Of a stretch of DNA of 64,000 nucleotides, positions 42,077-51,880 are shown piece after piece (position 1 is the stretch's first letter; each line of letters starts with the position of its first letter). The stretch spans positions 62,001-126,000 of the forward strand of contig JAOQAD010000040.1 in the NCBI GenBank assembly GCA_025963775.1, written 5' to 3'. The position numbers and the translations under genes were made by a program. Origin of the DNA: Bacteroidota bacterium (GTDB lineage: Bacteria; Bacteroidota; Bacteroidia; 2-12-FULL-35-15). The notes beneath the pieces are model-generated. The model was not told the origin of the DNA. It did no database searches and saw only the letters and a program-made list of their open reading frames with translations.

Positions 42077-43903
42077 TTAATTGTACCCTACAGCCGTAGG
42101 TTGGCTGATATCAAAGCCTCTGAAGCCAAAGTCGGTTGTTTTCACAGGGTTCACTTTAAACACATTATTTCCCACACCGGGAATAACCGGATAAAAGGCA
42201 AGCGAGATCTGGAAATTGGTAAGGATCAGGTATTCATTCTTGATCAGAAGCCCGAGGCCGAAGAAGGAATACAGCGGGGCCCTTGTAAAACCGCTCTTCT
42301 CCGTTCCGAGCAGCCCGAAGCCGCAAACCGCATAGGGGCCGAAACGAAAGCCAAGGATATTCCAGGGTGCATACGACTGCAGCTGGAAAGTGAGTGTGAA
42401 GCGTTCCTTTCCCGAAAGCCCGCTGCTGTTAAAGCCCTTGATGCCGGCTTCGTTGTTCAGGCTAAGGTTTTCGTAGGAGGGGCGGTCAAAGCCGATGATG
42501 TACTGCGGCTTGATGAATTGCCGGAGCCTCCATCGCCCGATCCGGATGATGTTGCTGAAATAATTGATGCCTGCCGCAAAGGATCCTTCCTCCGTATTCC
42601 TGTTCCGTATGAAAGTGCCATACTCAAAATAAATATTGAAATATCCCCAGTCGTGGTAGTTGGCCATGTACACACGTGCACCCGCATACCAGCGCGGGAC
42701 ATTGTCCTTGATCTGGTAACCACCCACAACAGAATAAGCACGCCCCGTGGGCACATCTTCTACATAACCGTACCTGAAAATATAATTGTCCTGCTTGTAA
42801 AGCCGCTTCGACAAGCCGATTCCCGCGAGATAAAAATCTTCGTTCGCATGCAGGTGAAGCGTATCGAGATATGCCGGGGCCCTTTCGGGATAATGGCTTC
42901 GCAGGTAGCGAAGCGAAGAGATGAGGCTCGTGGTCCGCTTCTCTTCGGTCTTTCCCCTGAACAGCTGCCATGATCTGCCGAGCCAGTAATCCTGGTAATT
43001 ATTCCGGTACACCTGCATGAACGCAGTTGAATCGAGGTCGTACATGATCTCTTTCGTCTGGCTTCTCTGCAGTGAGGCTCCACCCGCCCAGGAAGTGAAC
43101 ACCGAATAAAAGGAACGGTTCAGTGAAACGCCTTCGATGTAATTTTTATTCTCATCCACTGAATACCGCATGGTTGAATTGATGTAAGTGTCGTAAATAT
43201 TGGGAATGGAATACACCGCTGAATAGTTGTTCTTGCCCGTGGTCACGTTCTGCCTGAAATCGCCCTGGAACTGGTGCCCTGCACCGAGAAAGTTCTTATC
43301 CCTTCCGTTCACCGCAAAAGCGGTAGTGGTGGCTGAACCGGTGATGATGATGCTCCACACATCATACGAGCGGACAAAAAGGTCTACCGAATCGCCGGGA
43401 GTGAGCACAGGCTCAATGTACACTTCCCTCACATACATCTGGCTCCGGACCAAACGTTCCGACTCCTTCACCCTGAGTGAATCGAAGGTGTCGTACTGCT
43501 TTACGATCAGCACATTCCGCACTTTCATCGGCCAGGTTTTTATATGCACGGCGTTGCCTGCTTTCGGGACAATTCCGCGGGGCTTAACGGAAGTATCACG
43601 TGAATCATAACCGAAAGGGTCATAGGTATCAATGTGAATATTGCGGATGATCTTACCTTCGAACTCCGCATAGTTTATACGCTTCAATACGATTTTTGAA
43701 ATAACAGGAGCTGTAACCGGCTTTGGGTTCACCGGGCGGAACACAAGGCTGTACAACAGGCGGGTAGCTTTTCGCTTGTTGGAGAAATCCTCTATTTTCC
43801 GGTAGATATAGGTTGAATCGAGAAATTCATTTTCCTTATGCTGGCTGAAAAGGCTACCATGCACGAAGTAAAAGATCAAAAAGAAAACGATGCCGCGATA
43901 CAT
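42077..43903 (-). CDS. POTRA and beta-barrel outer-membrane protein (Omp85-like)
   Basis: A 608-residue protein with a signal peptide (IVFFLIFYFVHGSLFSQ). Residues about 70-190 look like one or two POTRA-type modules (IIRNIHIDTYDPFGYD, NVLIVKQYDTFDSLRVKESERLVRSQMYVREVYIEPVL), and the rest is a run of amphipathic strands with aromatic belts (WYAGARVYMANYHDWGYFNIYFEYGTFI, RWRLRQFIKPQYIIGFDRP). This suggests an Omp85-related barrel, though the canonical VRGY/F motif of BamA is not obvious. It starts 21 bases after the stop of the AsmA-like gene, so both form an operon. Confidence 0.78.
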   Translation of the reverse strand: MYRGIVFFLIFYFVHGSLFSQHKENEFLDSTYIYRKIEDFSNKRKATRLLYSLVFRPVNPKPVTAPVISKIVLKRINYAEFEGKIIRNIHIDTYDPFGYDSRDTSVKPRGIVPKAGNAVHIKTWPMKVRNVLIVKQYDTFDSLRVKESERLVRSQMYVREVYIEPVLTPGDSVDLFVRSYDVWSIIITGSATTTAFAVNGRDKNFLGAGHQFQGDFRQNVTTGKNNYSAVYSIPNIYDTYINSTMRYSVDENKNYIEGVSLNRSFYSVFTSWAGGASLQRSQTKEIMYDLDSTAFMQVYRNNYQDYWLGRSWQLFRGKTEEKRTTSLISSLRYLRSHYPERAPAYLDTLHLHANEDFYLAGIGLSKRLYKQDNYIFRYGYVEDVPTGRAYSVVGGYQIKDNVPRWYAGARVYMANYHDWGYFNIYFEYGTFIRNRNTEEGSFAAGINYFSNIIRIGRWRLRQFIKPQYIIGFDRPSYENLSLNNEAGIKGFNSSGLSGKERFTLTFQLQSYAPWNILGFRFGPYAVCGFGLLGTEKSGFTRAPLYSFFGLGLLIKNEYLILTNFQISLAFYPVIPGVGNNVFKVNPVKTTDFGFRGFDISQPTAVGYN

Positions 43904-43924
43904 GATTCATTCATTTATTTAAGC

Positions 43925-45607
43925 TCATTTTTTGTCCAGCAAACGGGTGCGCTTCAGGAACCTCGATTTTTGCTCCCCTTCAATAGATGCTGTGATCCCG
44001 CTGAGAAGCGATTGCATAAAGAAATAAGGAAAATACCTGTAAGGATTTCTTTCAGCCCTGATCTCTACAACACGCAGCACACCATCTTTCCCGGGATTGC
44101 TTCTTCTCAGCACCAGCTGGTTTGCAACAAAATTTTTAAAAACCGTTTTTATATTTTTCTCATCCTTTTCGGGGATCAGCTCTGCAGTAAGATCGTGATA
44201 GGCCAGCGTCATCTTGCCAACAGAGAGATCTCCCTTTGCAGTAAAAGAGAACCTGAGCGAATCAACTCTTCCTGTTTTTACATTTAAATTTTTTGCTTTG
44301 CTGAGCAGCGGGTTTAAGATCTGTATATCGATCGGGGAAAGGCTTCCGGAGCAATAGCACAGTTCAGACCTTGTGCTGAGTGGAAAATTATATTCAGCAT
44401 GAAAATTCCCCTGCTTCATGAATACGGCATCCAGTGTAGCCCTGATGCTGCTCTTATCAGTGAAAAGAGTGCTGTCGTTCTGCAGGCCTGTAACTGTTCC
44501 CCGAAGGCGGTCGAGTGTCATGATCCCCGCGGCCGCAGACCCTTCAGCAACACTTTCCGAAACAATATCCACATCCTTTAATGTAACGGTATCAATGGAA
44601 ATGAAAAAAGGAACATCGCGCAGCATCGATTGCAATGAAGGACGTACGATCGGCTTCAAAGGCACATTGTTATCGCGGTAAGCAACTACATTTCCCCCGG
44701 TGACGTCGAGACGGCCCGCCACAAGCCAGTTCTGCTCAAGAAATGATTTCACGTCGATCTTCTTAAAGCTGATCTCCGGTGCCACAATCTCTACCCGCGT
44801 GACCTGCCTGTCTGCCATTTTTCCAAATTCACTCTTCGGATAATTCGGGATCAGCTGGAAGGAGTCGATCTTTACAACCGAATCAGTATAGGATGCATAC
44901 AGGCTTTTGCCAAACAAGGTATACAGTCCATCTTTCACATGATAAGCAAATTTGTTCATCACGATCTCAAACTTTTCTGCAAAGAATAAACGCTCTGCTT
45001 CATCTGTTTCCTTGTTCACAGAAAATTTGTGGATCGAGATGCTGCTTTCCTTTGCCGACATCAGCGACAGCGTATCAGTGCCATCCCTGTAAATATTGAA
45101 TTGAGAATTCTGGATATCGATCCTGTCGATGTCCAGTGAATTCAGCTGTGGCGACATCAGCTTAAACAGGCTGAATGGAGCGGCATCCGGGGTTTTCTTT
45201 GCTTTTGGGAAACGGTTCTTTCCCTGGAAGATGGAGATCTGCGGCTTTTCACATTCGATGCTTCCCAGCTCGAGATCCTTTCTTTTCATGTACGACATCA
45301 CCGAAAAGCCGGAGATGCGAAGCACTGCTGCTTTGAACACATACGTTGCTTTCTCAGTGGGATTGCTTTTGCCGGTAGGCGCTATGATGAGGTTCTTTAC
45401 AGTTACCGAATGCGCCAGCAGGTGAATGCTCAGGTCATCCACCGACAATGCGTATTCACCATTGCTTCCCGTGCTTACCTTCTCTTTCAGAAGGGTAACG
45501 ATCCGCTTATCAAGATACAGGCCCAAAAGGCTTGCTCCCAGCAGCACAAGGAGTATGATCCCCAAAACAACATAAATGAGTGTACGTAACCTTTTTTTCT
45601 TTGGCAT
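43925..45607 (-). CDS. AsmA/DUF748-like periplasm-spanning protein
   Basis: A 560-residue protein from the ATG complementary to 45605-45607. It has a basic start (MPKKKRLR), one membrane helix (about 9-30, TLIYVVLGIILLVLLGASLLGLYL) and a long beta-rich periplasmic region with the AsmA-type repeated pattern (ALSVDDLSIHLLAHSVTVKNLII, LDIDRIDIQNSQFNIYRDG, SIDTVTLKDVDIV). AsmA-like proteins are proposed to move phospholipids to the outer membrane. Being operonic with an Omp85-like barrel, it may resemble a TamB-TamA pair. It is divergent from the BrkB-like gene across only 39 bases. Confidence 0.78.
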   Translation of the reverse strand: MPKKKRLRTLIYVVLGIILLVLLGASLLGLYLDKRIVTLLKEKVSTGSNGEYALSVDDLSIHLLAHSVTVKNLIIAPTGKSNPTEKATYVFKAAVLRISGFSVMSYMKRKDLELGSIECEKPQISIFQGKNRFPKAKKTPDAAPFSLFKLMSPQLNSLDIDRIDIQNSQFNIYRDGTDTLSLMSAKESSISIHKFSVNKETDEAERLFFAEKFEIVMNKFAYHVKDGLYTLFGKSLYASYTDSVVKIDSFQLIPNYPKSEFGKMADRQVTRVEIVAPEISFKKIDVKSFLEQNWLVAGRLDVTGGNVVAYRDNNVPLKPIVRPSLQSMLRDVPFFISIDTVTLKDVDIVSESVAEGSAAAGIMTLDRLRGTVTGLQNDSTLFTDKSSIRATLDAVFMKQGNFHAEYNFPLSTRSELCYCSGSLSPIDIQILNPLLSKAKNLNVKTGRVDSLRFSFTAKGDLSVGKMTLAYHDLTAELIPEKDEKNIKTVFKNFVANQLVLRRSNPGKDGVLRVVEIRAERNPYRYFPYFFMQSLLSGITASIEGEQKSRFLKRTRLLDKK

Positions 45608-45629
45608 GAAACTGTGATAGCCCAAAAGA

Positions 45630-45635
45630 GTGCCA
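45630..45635 (-). promoter_or_regulatory. TGGCAC motif upstream of the AsmA-like operon
   Basis: On the minus strand TGGCAC followed by TCTTTTGGGC, 27 bases ahead of the ATG at 45607, in the 39-base divergent spacer. Confidence 0.3.
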
Positions 45636-45646
45636 CACTTATTTTT

Positions 45647-46582
45647 ATGAAAACTAACATCGACTTCAGGAAGGCCGGAAACGCCCTCAAAGAAACCTTC
45701 ACAGAGTTTATTGACGATAACGCAATTAAACTCAGTGCCTCTCTTTCGTACTATACTATTTTTGCACTGCCCCCTCTTCTTATCGTTATTATTGCCCTTT
45801 GTGGGGTGTTTTTCGGTAAAGAGGCCGTAAGGGGGGAAATTTTTGGACAGATCAACGGATTGGTCGGAAACGAAGCAGCATTGCAGATCCAGGATATCAT
45901 CAAAAATGTAAAGCTCCGCAACGATAATGTGTTTGCAGCAACGATCGGTATAGCCACGTTGCTGATCGGCGCATCCGGCGTATTCGGGGAGATCCAGAGC
46001 TCCATCAATTACATCTGGGGACTTAAGGCAAAGCCCAAAAGAGGCCTGTTCAAATTCATGAAGAACCGCCTCATGTCCTTTTCAATGATCGGTGTAATGG
46101 GATTTCTGCTGCTGGTCGGACTGATCATCAACTCGGTGATGGATATCCTGAGCGACCGGCTGATCATGTATTTTCCGAATGTCACTGTTTATCTCTTTTA
46201 TGTCATTAATATCCTCTTTGTGTTCTTTATTATCACTACCTTGTTCACAGTCATCTTCAAAACCCTTCCCGATGGCAAGGTTGCATTAAAGGACACGCTC
46301 GTAGGCTCATCCTTAACCGCATTGCTGTTTATGCTCGGGAAATTTATCATCGGCCTGTACCTCGGCCGGTCTGCAGTTTCCAGCACATACGGCGCTGCCG
46401 GTTCTGTAATCCTTATTTTGCTGTGGGTGTATTATTCCGCGATCATCCTTTATCTCGGGGCAGAATTTACTAAAGTGTATGCGCGAATGTACGGTAAAAA
46501 GATCATTGCGAATGATTATGCTGTGAAGATCGACAAAACAGTGACTGAAATTGAACCGAAAGTAGTTTACAAAGGAGATTAA
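45647..46582 (+). CDS. YihY/BrkB-family membrane protein
   Basis: A 311-residue inner-membrane protein from the ATG at 45647. Family landmarks are the start FTEFIDDNAIKLSASLSYYTIFALPPLLIVIIAL, NVFAATIGIATLLIGASGVFGEIQSSINYIWG, FKTLPDGKVALKDTLVGSSLTALLFMLGKFIIGLYLG and GAAGSVILILLWVYYSAIILYLGAEFTKVYA. Six helices are visible. Members were once called ribonuclease BN; the real function is uncertain, perhaps transport. It is a single gene, with its own short divergent promoter region. Confidence 0.93.
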   Translation: MKTNIDFRKAGNALKETFTEFIDDNAIKLSASLSYYTIFALPPLLIVIIALCGVFFGKEAVRGEIFGQINGLVGNEAALQIQDIIKNVKLRNDNVFAATIGIATLLIGASGVFGEIQSSINYIWGLKAKPKRGLFKFMKNRLMSFSMIGVMGFLLLVGLIINSVMDILSDRLIMYFPNVTVYLFYVINILFVFFIITTLFTVIFKTLPDGKVALKDTLVGSSLTALLFMLGKFIIGLYLGRSAVSSTYGAAGSVILILLWVYYSAIILYLGAEFTKVYARMYGKKIIANDYAVKIDKTVTEIEPKVVYKGD

Positions 46583-46640
46583 AGCTGGTTTTGGGGAAGC
46601 GATTGCACAAAAGCAACCTTTTTTCTTCAACACTATTTTC

Positions 46641-46646
46641 TGGCAG
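46641..46646 (+). promoter_or_regulatory. TGGCAG motif upstream of the 50-residue membrane protein
   Basis: TGGCAG followed by GAATATTTAAAC, 46 bases ahead of the ATG at 46688. The leader contains AAACAATTAAAAAAA (46667-46681), similar to those of the YtxH gene and the gene at 41650. Confidence 0.3.
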
Positions 46647-46687
46647 GAATATTTAAACTACCTGTTAAACAATTAAAAAAACATATT

Positions 46688-46840
46688 ATGGGAAATTTAC
46701 TTTACATCATTGCAGTTATCCTGATCATAGGCTGGCTGATCGGGTTTGTCGGCTACCATGCAGGTGGCCTGATCCACATTCTGTTGGTTATAGCGATCGT
46801 TGCCGTATTACTGCGGCTGATCCGCGGAGACCGCGTGTAA
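46688..46840 (+). CDS. Lmo0937-family small membrane protein (DUF5670-like)
   Basis: A 50-residue protein with two membrane helices (LLYIIAVILIIGWLIGFVGY and IHILLVIAIVAVLLRLI) around the short link HAGGL, ending RGDRV. The pattern GNLLYIIAVILIIGWLIGF-YHAGGLIHILLVIAIVAVLLRLIRG matches the lmo0937 family, small proteins often found in stress-related operons and widespread in Bacteroidota. It follows TGGCAG by 46 bases and is ended by a terminator 20 bases after the stop. Confidence 0.9.
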   Translation: MGNLLYIIAVILIIGWLIGFVGYHAGGLIHILLVIAIVAVLLRLIRGDRV

Positions 46841-46860
46841 GAACCTTTATTTAATTCCTG

Positions 46861-46900
46861 TGAATGTCCCGGGTAAAATTATCCAGGACATTCATTTTTT
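46861..46900 (+). terminator. Terminator directly ahead of tamB
   Basis: TGAATGTCC (46861-46869) pairs with GGACATTCA (46886-46894), with GGGTA/TATCC inside, and T6 follows. It ends six bases before the tamB ATG at 46907, which leaves no room for a promoter between them. Confidence 0.8.
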
Positions 46901-46906
46901 ACCTTT

Positions 46907-49900
46907 ATGGCCAAAGTAGCTTCCGTATTAAAAAAGACACTGAAGATCATCGCGTGGATCGTCTTCAGCATTGTCCTTCTCCTGGTCACTGTTGCCCTGC
47001 TGATCCAGGTTCCTGCCGTTCAGCAAAAGCTCATTTCGATCGCCACCACTTACATCAGCGATAAAACACATACACAGGTTGAGATAAAGCACATCAGCCT
47101 TTCATTGCCCAAATCGCTGAGCATTGAAGGATTATACCTCGACGACCTTCAGAAAGACACACTTGTGTATGCAGAAAAATTGTCTGTGAATTTTTCACTC
47201 ACTGATCTTATGCAGCATACCATCCACCTGAAGAATATTTCACTTGACAATGCAACAATCCATCTCAGCCGCAGCGAAGCCGATACACTCTTCAACTATA
47301 ATTTCCTCCTCACTGCTTTCAGCGATACCGCCAAGGTGGAAAAGAAAGACACCACAGGCAAAACAAAATGGGCACTGCAGATAGATGAGATCGAATTGAA
47401 CAAAATCGCTTTTCAATACAAAGATGAATACGGAGGCTCTTCCGTTCAGCTTTACCTTGGTAAGCTCAATTTACAAATGGACAAGATCGATACGGACCAG
47501 CAGCGCTTCGATATAGATGACCTGCTGATCGAAAATCTTGTTGCCAGCATCCTCATCAGCAAGCTCTCCAAAAAAGATGACACCAAACCGGAAAAGCCTG
47601 CCCCGGTGCTTACAGCGCGCCGTGTCCGCATCAACCATTCAAATCTCACATTTGCAGATTCCGTTCACAGGCAAACCATTGCAGCCGTTATTAATGAGTT
47701 CAGCCTGAAAGAGCTGCTTGCCGATCTTCAGTCTGAAAAAATAAAGCTGGATGAAATAAAGCTTGCCAAAAGCGGGGTTATTTATGTGAGAACGGGCAGC
47801 ACTGAAAAAGATACAACAGCCGCTCCGGGTGGAAAAAAAAGCAACTGGGCTGTTACTGCTTCAAGCATCGAACTTGCGGATAACAGTTTTGCTCTTTCCG
47901 ACAATACAAAGCCTGTTATATTGCATTCATTTGATCCTTCCCACATGAGGCATGAGCAGCTTTCACTAAGCGCCAAAGACCTGTTCTACTCCGCAGGCCT
48001 GACGAAAGTAAAGATTGAAAAATTCAGTGCAAAAGATGCGAACGGCTTCAGCATCCTGAGCTTCCAAACGCAGTTCATCATGGATCCGCATTCCATGGAA
48101 GCTGCCGGCTTAAAGCTCAAAACCCTTGCTTCCACTATGGACGCAAGCATTCGCTTATCCTATTCATCGCTCAGCTCATTAAAGGATTCGATCGGGTTCC
48201 TGAAAGTGAATGCAGCAATGGATCATATTCGTGTGAAGACTTCCGAAGTTCTTTATTTCAGCCCGCAGCTTGCCTCCCAGGCTTTCTTCAAAGAAACTGA
48301 GAACATTACAGCAGTTTCAGGAAAAGTGACCGGGCAGGTGAATAACCTGAAAGGCGAGAACATGTACATTACCACCGGCAGCGGGACTTCCGTAAAAACC
48401 AGCTTTATCATCGGCGGACTTCCAAACAAAAACCTTGCGTATTTTTATTTCCCGGACCTGAAAGTAAATACCGGCAGGAAGGACATTGAGATGATCGCCG
48501 GGAAAGCGGCCATTCCGCAGAGCATTGCCTTGCCAAACCAGCTCAGCCTGCTGATCAGTTTCAAGGGCGGTATCAAAGCCTTTACTTCCACACTCGGCCT
48601 CAGCAGCGATTACGGCACAGCGCACGTGTTCGCGATCCTCGATAAGGAAGAGAATTTCACAGCCAATGCCGAAGTTGGAAAATTTGACCTTGGGCTGCTG
48701 CTGAAGAACAAAGAAATGTTCGGGCCTGTGACCTTAAGCGCACAGACAAAAGGAAAAGGGCTTGATAAGAACACCATCCGCGCAAGCATAAAAGCAAACG
48801 TTTCTGAATTCTACCTGAACAAGTATTCATACAAGAACCTCGCTATTGACGGGAATATCCAGGGACAACGGTTTGAAGGAAAGATCAACCTGGACGATGT
48901 GAACGCCGCCTTTGATTTTGATGGATTGGTAAATCTCAACAAAGGGCAGGAGGAATATAAATTCCGCTTCGACCTCAAGGGAGCTGATCTCCAGAAACTG
49001 CATTTCACGCAGGATGATATGCGCATCGGGCTGCTTGCCGTTTCCGATCTTAAAGGAAGCTCAGCAGCAACCATTAATGGAAAGGCCGGCATTTCCCGGA
49101 TCATTATTTCACATAACGAAAAACGTTACATCCTTGACTCTTTGCTTTTTGCATCCATCAACGAAAAAGGCAGAAGCGAGCTGAACGTGAGCAGCGCCGT
49201 GATCGGGATCAGGTACAGCGGTACCTTCTCCCCTGTCGACCTTTCAAAGGAAATGCAAAAATTCACCAACAATTATTTTCCTTTGACAGACCAGCTTAAA
49301 GATACAGCCTCCAGCCAGCCACAGAATTTTTCATTCGAGATCCAGCTGAAAAATCATCCTGTTCTTTCTGAAGTTTTTTTCCCGCAGCTGAAGGAATTCG
49401 AGCCCGGCATCATCCAGGGAAGCTTCGACAGCCAGAAAAAGGAGTTGAAGCTCGATGCGACATTGAGGAAGATCATCTACGGCAGCATGTCGGTGGATAA
49501 TTTTGCACTGAATATAAATTCAGATGCAAAGGCCATCAGCTACAACCTGAGCTGCGGCGAACTTTCAAATGCACAGGTAAAAGTGGAAAACCTCAGTGTT
49601 GCAGGACAGGCTGCCGACAGCGTGGTTACCAGCACTCTTTCATCCACGGATGAGAACAATGTGAAAAAGCTTCAGGTCAGCTCATCCATTGCAAAAAACA
49701 AGGGCACCTACACGATGAAGATCAGCCCGGATAATTTCATTATTATGAATGACCGCTGGACAGTTGCGCCGGACAATTACATTGCATTCAATAAAACAGG
49801 ATTCCTGGTGCACGATCTCGATATCAGCAAGGCAACCAGCAGCATAAAAGTAATTTCAGTGCACGATCAATTCAACGACGACCTCGACATCAACATCAAA

Positions 49901-51880
49901 AGCCTGCAGATAGAGGACATTTCAAGGATCATTGAAAAGGATACCAGCCTTGCCAAAGGAACGATCGACGGCCACGTACTGTTAAAAAAAGTGGATTCCA
50001 CTTATGGGCTCATCGCGAATGCAGCCATTAATAATCTCGTGATCCGGGAAGTGCCCGTTGGAAATTTTATTGTAAAGGCCGAAAATCCAACCACGGAGAA
50101 ATATTCGCTGGAAGCTACACTGAAAGGGCCTGACAATGATGTGAGCATCAGCGGCTATTACCTGCCGAAAGCAACGGAGAACGCGATCAACATCGATGCA
50201 GACATCCGGTCGCTTGCATTAAAAACGGTTGAAGTATTGTCGATGGGCAGGATCACGGAAGCATCCGGTACGGCAAGCGGGAAATTCATGGTCCGCGGAA
50301 AGGCTTCCGAACCGGACATTACAGGCTCCCTTACTTTTAACAATGCCTCCATTAATCCGGCCGCTTTAAACAGTCCAATGAAACTGAAACATGAAACGAT
50401 CGAATTGAAAAGCGACGGCATCTACTTTAATTCCTTCACCATACTTGACTCAAATAACAGCCCCGCGGTGATCAACGGAAATGTAAAAATGAACCATTTC
50501 AAGGATTTCCGTTTCGGGCTTGATGTGAGCACTACAAACTTTGCATTGTTCAATACAACCGCGAAAAACAATCCCGTGTATTACGGCAGCATGATCATCG
50601 ACAGCAGGATAAAAGTGAGCGGCGACATGAACCTCCCGGTGGTGAATGCCAAAGTGAAATTAAAGAAAGGCTCCAACTTTACCTTTGCAATCCCTGAGAA
50701 AAAACTGACAACAGATAAAGGTGAAGGCGTGGTGGTATTCAATGATTCATCGCACCTGGATCCGATCCTTACCAGGGATGAAACAAAAGCAAAAGAAAAA
50801 ACGGAGCTAACGGGACTTGATATTTCCTCCATCATCGAAGTGGATAAGGAAGCTACATTAAAACTGATCATCGATCCTTCATCCGGCGATTCGCTTGTTG
50901 TACGCGGCGATGCAGCGCTCAGCTTCGCACTCGACCCGAGCGGCAAGATGAGCCTTACAGGCGCTTACGACCTGAATGAAGGAAGCTACCTTGTATCGCT
51001 GGAATCAGTATTAAAAAGAAAATTCAGCATCGAGCGCGGCAGCACCATCATCTGGAACGGTGATCCGCTGGATGCAGACGTAAACATCAACGCAATTTAT
51101 TCTGTCAGGGCTTCACCGGTCGACCTTGTCGCCGACCAGCTTTCGGACCTCAGTGAAACAGAACAGAGCGGTTTCAGGCAGCGTTATCCTTTTCTTGTGT
51201 ACCTCAAGCTTCGCGGCGACCTCCTGCATCCCGAGATCAGCTTTGAGATCCAGCTGTCGCCGGAAGACAAAGGAATTCTTGGCGGCGCTGTGAATGCAAA
51301 GCTGAACATGCTCAATGAAGATCCTTCTGCCCTGAACAAACAGGTGTTCGCATTGCTGGTACTTGGCAGGTTCGTGCAGGAAAACCCTTTGCAGACCGAA
51401 ACGAATGCTGCATCCACTGCTGCAAGAACAACCGTCAGCAAATTCCTTTCTGCACAATTGAACCAGCTTGGCTCAAAGCTTGTTCCGGGCGTGGAGCTGA
51501 ACTTCGATGTGCAATCGTATGATGAGTATAACTCCGGGCAATCCGAAGGCCGCACGGAAGTTGAAGTAGGAATTAAAAAACAATTGTTCGATGAGCGCTT
51601 AAGTGTGCAGGTTGGCGGAAGCGTAGACGTGGAAGGTGAAAAGGCGAAACAGAATTCCGCCAGCGACATCACCAGCGATGTATCTCTTGAATATAAAATG
51701 TCGAAGGATGGACGCTACCGCCTGAAAGGGTTCCGCCATAACCAATACGAAGGTGCGCTCGAAGGACAGCTGGTGGAGACAGGTGCGGGCTTGCTGTATA
51801 TCAGGGACTTTGACAAATGGAAAGATTTCTTCAGGCGTCCTAAGAAAAAGGAAGAAGCCGTTAAAAATAATAACAAATGA
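46907..51880 (+). CDS. tamB: TamB-like translocation and assembly module protein
   Basis: A 1657-residue protein with one N-terminal membrane helix (about 17-38, WIVFSIVLLLVTVALLIQVPAV) and a very long beta-rich periplasmic part with recurrent TamB/AsmA strands (HISLSLPKSLSIEGLYLDDLQKDTLVYAEKLSVNF). The C-terminal 400 residues are the conserved TamB domain (LRGDLLHPEISFEIQLSP, FALLVLGRF, FLSAQLNQLGSKLVPGVELNFD). TamB works with an outer-membrane Omp85 partner in outer-membrane assembly or lipid transfer. Such a partner follows, its ATG overlapping the tamB stop by four bases. Length matches Bacteroidota TamB proteins. Confidence 0.95.
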   Translation: MAKVASVLKKTLKIIAWIVFSIVLLLVTVALLIQVPAVQQKLISIATTYISDKTHTQVEIKHISLSLPKSLSIEGLYLDDLQKDTLVYAEKLSVNFSLTDLMQHTIHLKNISLDNATIHLSRSEADTLFNYNFLLTAFSDTAKVEKKDTTGKTKWALQIDEIELNKIAFQYKDEYGGSSVQLYLGKLNLQMDKIDTDQQRFDIDDLLIENLVASILISKLSKKDDTKPEKPAPVLTARRVRINHSNLTFADSVHRQTIAAVINEFSLKELLADLQSEKIKLDEIKLAKSGVIYVRTGSTEKDTTAAPGGKKSNWAVTASSIELADNSFALSDNTKPVILHSFDPSHMRHEQLSLSAKDLFYSAGLTKVKIEKFSAKDANGFSILSFQTQFIMDPHSMEAAGLKLKTLASTMDASIRLSYSSLSSLKDSIGFLKVNAAMDHIRVKTSEVLYFSPQLASQAFFKETENITAVSGKVTGQVNNLKGENMYITTGSGTSVKTSFIIGGLPNKNLAYFYFPDLKVNTGRKDIEMIAGKAAIPQSIALPNQLSLLISFKGGIKAFTSTLGLSSDYGTAHVFAILDKEENFTANAEVGKFDLGLLLKNKEMFGPVTLSAQTKGKGLDKNTIRASIKANVSEFYLNKYSYKNLAIDGNIQGQRFEGKINLDDVNAAFDFDGLVNLNKGQEEYKFRFDLKGADLQKLHFTQDDMRIGLLAVSDLKGSSAATINGKAGISRIIISHNEKRYILDSLLFASINEKGRSELNVSSAVIGIRYSGTFSPVDLSKEMQKFTNNYFPLTDQLKDTASSQPQNFSFEIQLKNHPVLSEVFFPQLKEFEPGIIQGSFDSQKKELKLDATLRKIIYGSMSVDNFALNINSDAKAISYNLSCGELSNAQVKVENLSVAGQAADSVVTSTLSSTDENNVKKLQVSSSIAKNKGTYTMKISPDNFIIMNDRWTVAPDNYIAFNKTGFLVHDLDISKATSSIKVISVHDQFNDDLDINIKSLQIEDISRIIEKDTSLAKGTIDGHVLLKKVDSTYGLIANAAINNLVIREVPVGNFIVKAENPTTEKYSLEATLKGPDNDVSISGYYLPKATENAINIDADIRSLALKTVEVLSMGRITEASGTASGKFMVRGKASEPDITGSLTFNNASINPAALNSPMKLKHETIELKSDGIYFNSFTILDSNNSPAVINGNVKMNHFKDFRFGLDVSTTNFALFNTTAKNNPVYYGSMIIDSRIKVSGDMNLPVVNAKVKLKKGSNFTFAIPEKKLTTDKGEGVVVFNDSSHLDPILTRDETKAKEKTELTGLDISSIIEVDKEATLKLIIDPSSGDSLVVRGDAALSFALDPSGKMSLTGAYDLNEGSYLVSLESVLKRKFSIERGSTIIWNGDPLDADVNINAIYSVRASPVDLVADQLSDLSETEQSGFRQRYPFLVYLKLRGDLLHPEISFEIQLSPEDKGILGGAVNAKLNMLNEDPSALNKQVFALLVLGRFVQENPLQTETNAASTAARTTVSKFLSAQLNQLGSKLVPGVELNFDVQSYDEYNSGQSEGRTEVEVGIKKQLFDERLSVQVGGSVDVEGEKAKQNSASDITSDVSLEYKMSKDGRYRLKGFRHNQYEGALEGQLVETGAGLLYIRDFDKWKDFFRRPKKKEEAVKNNNK

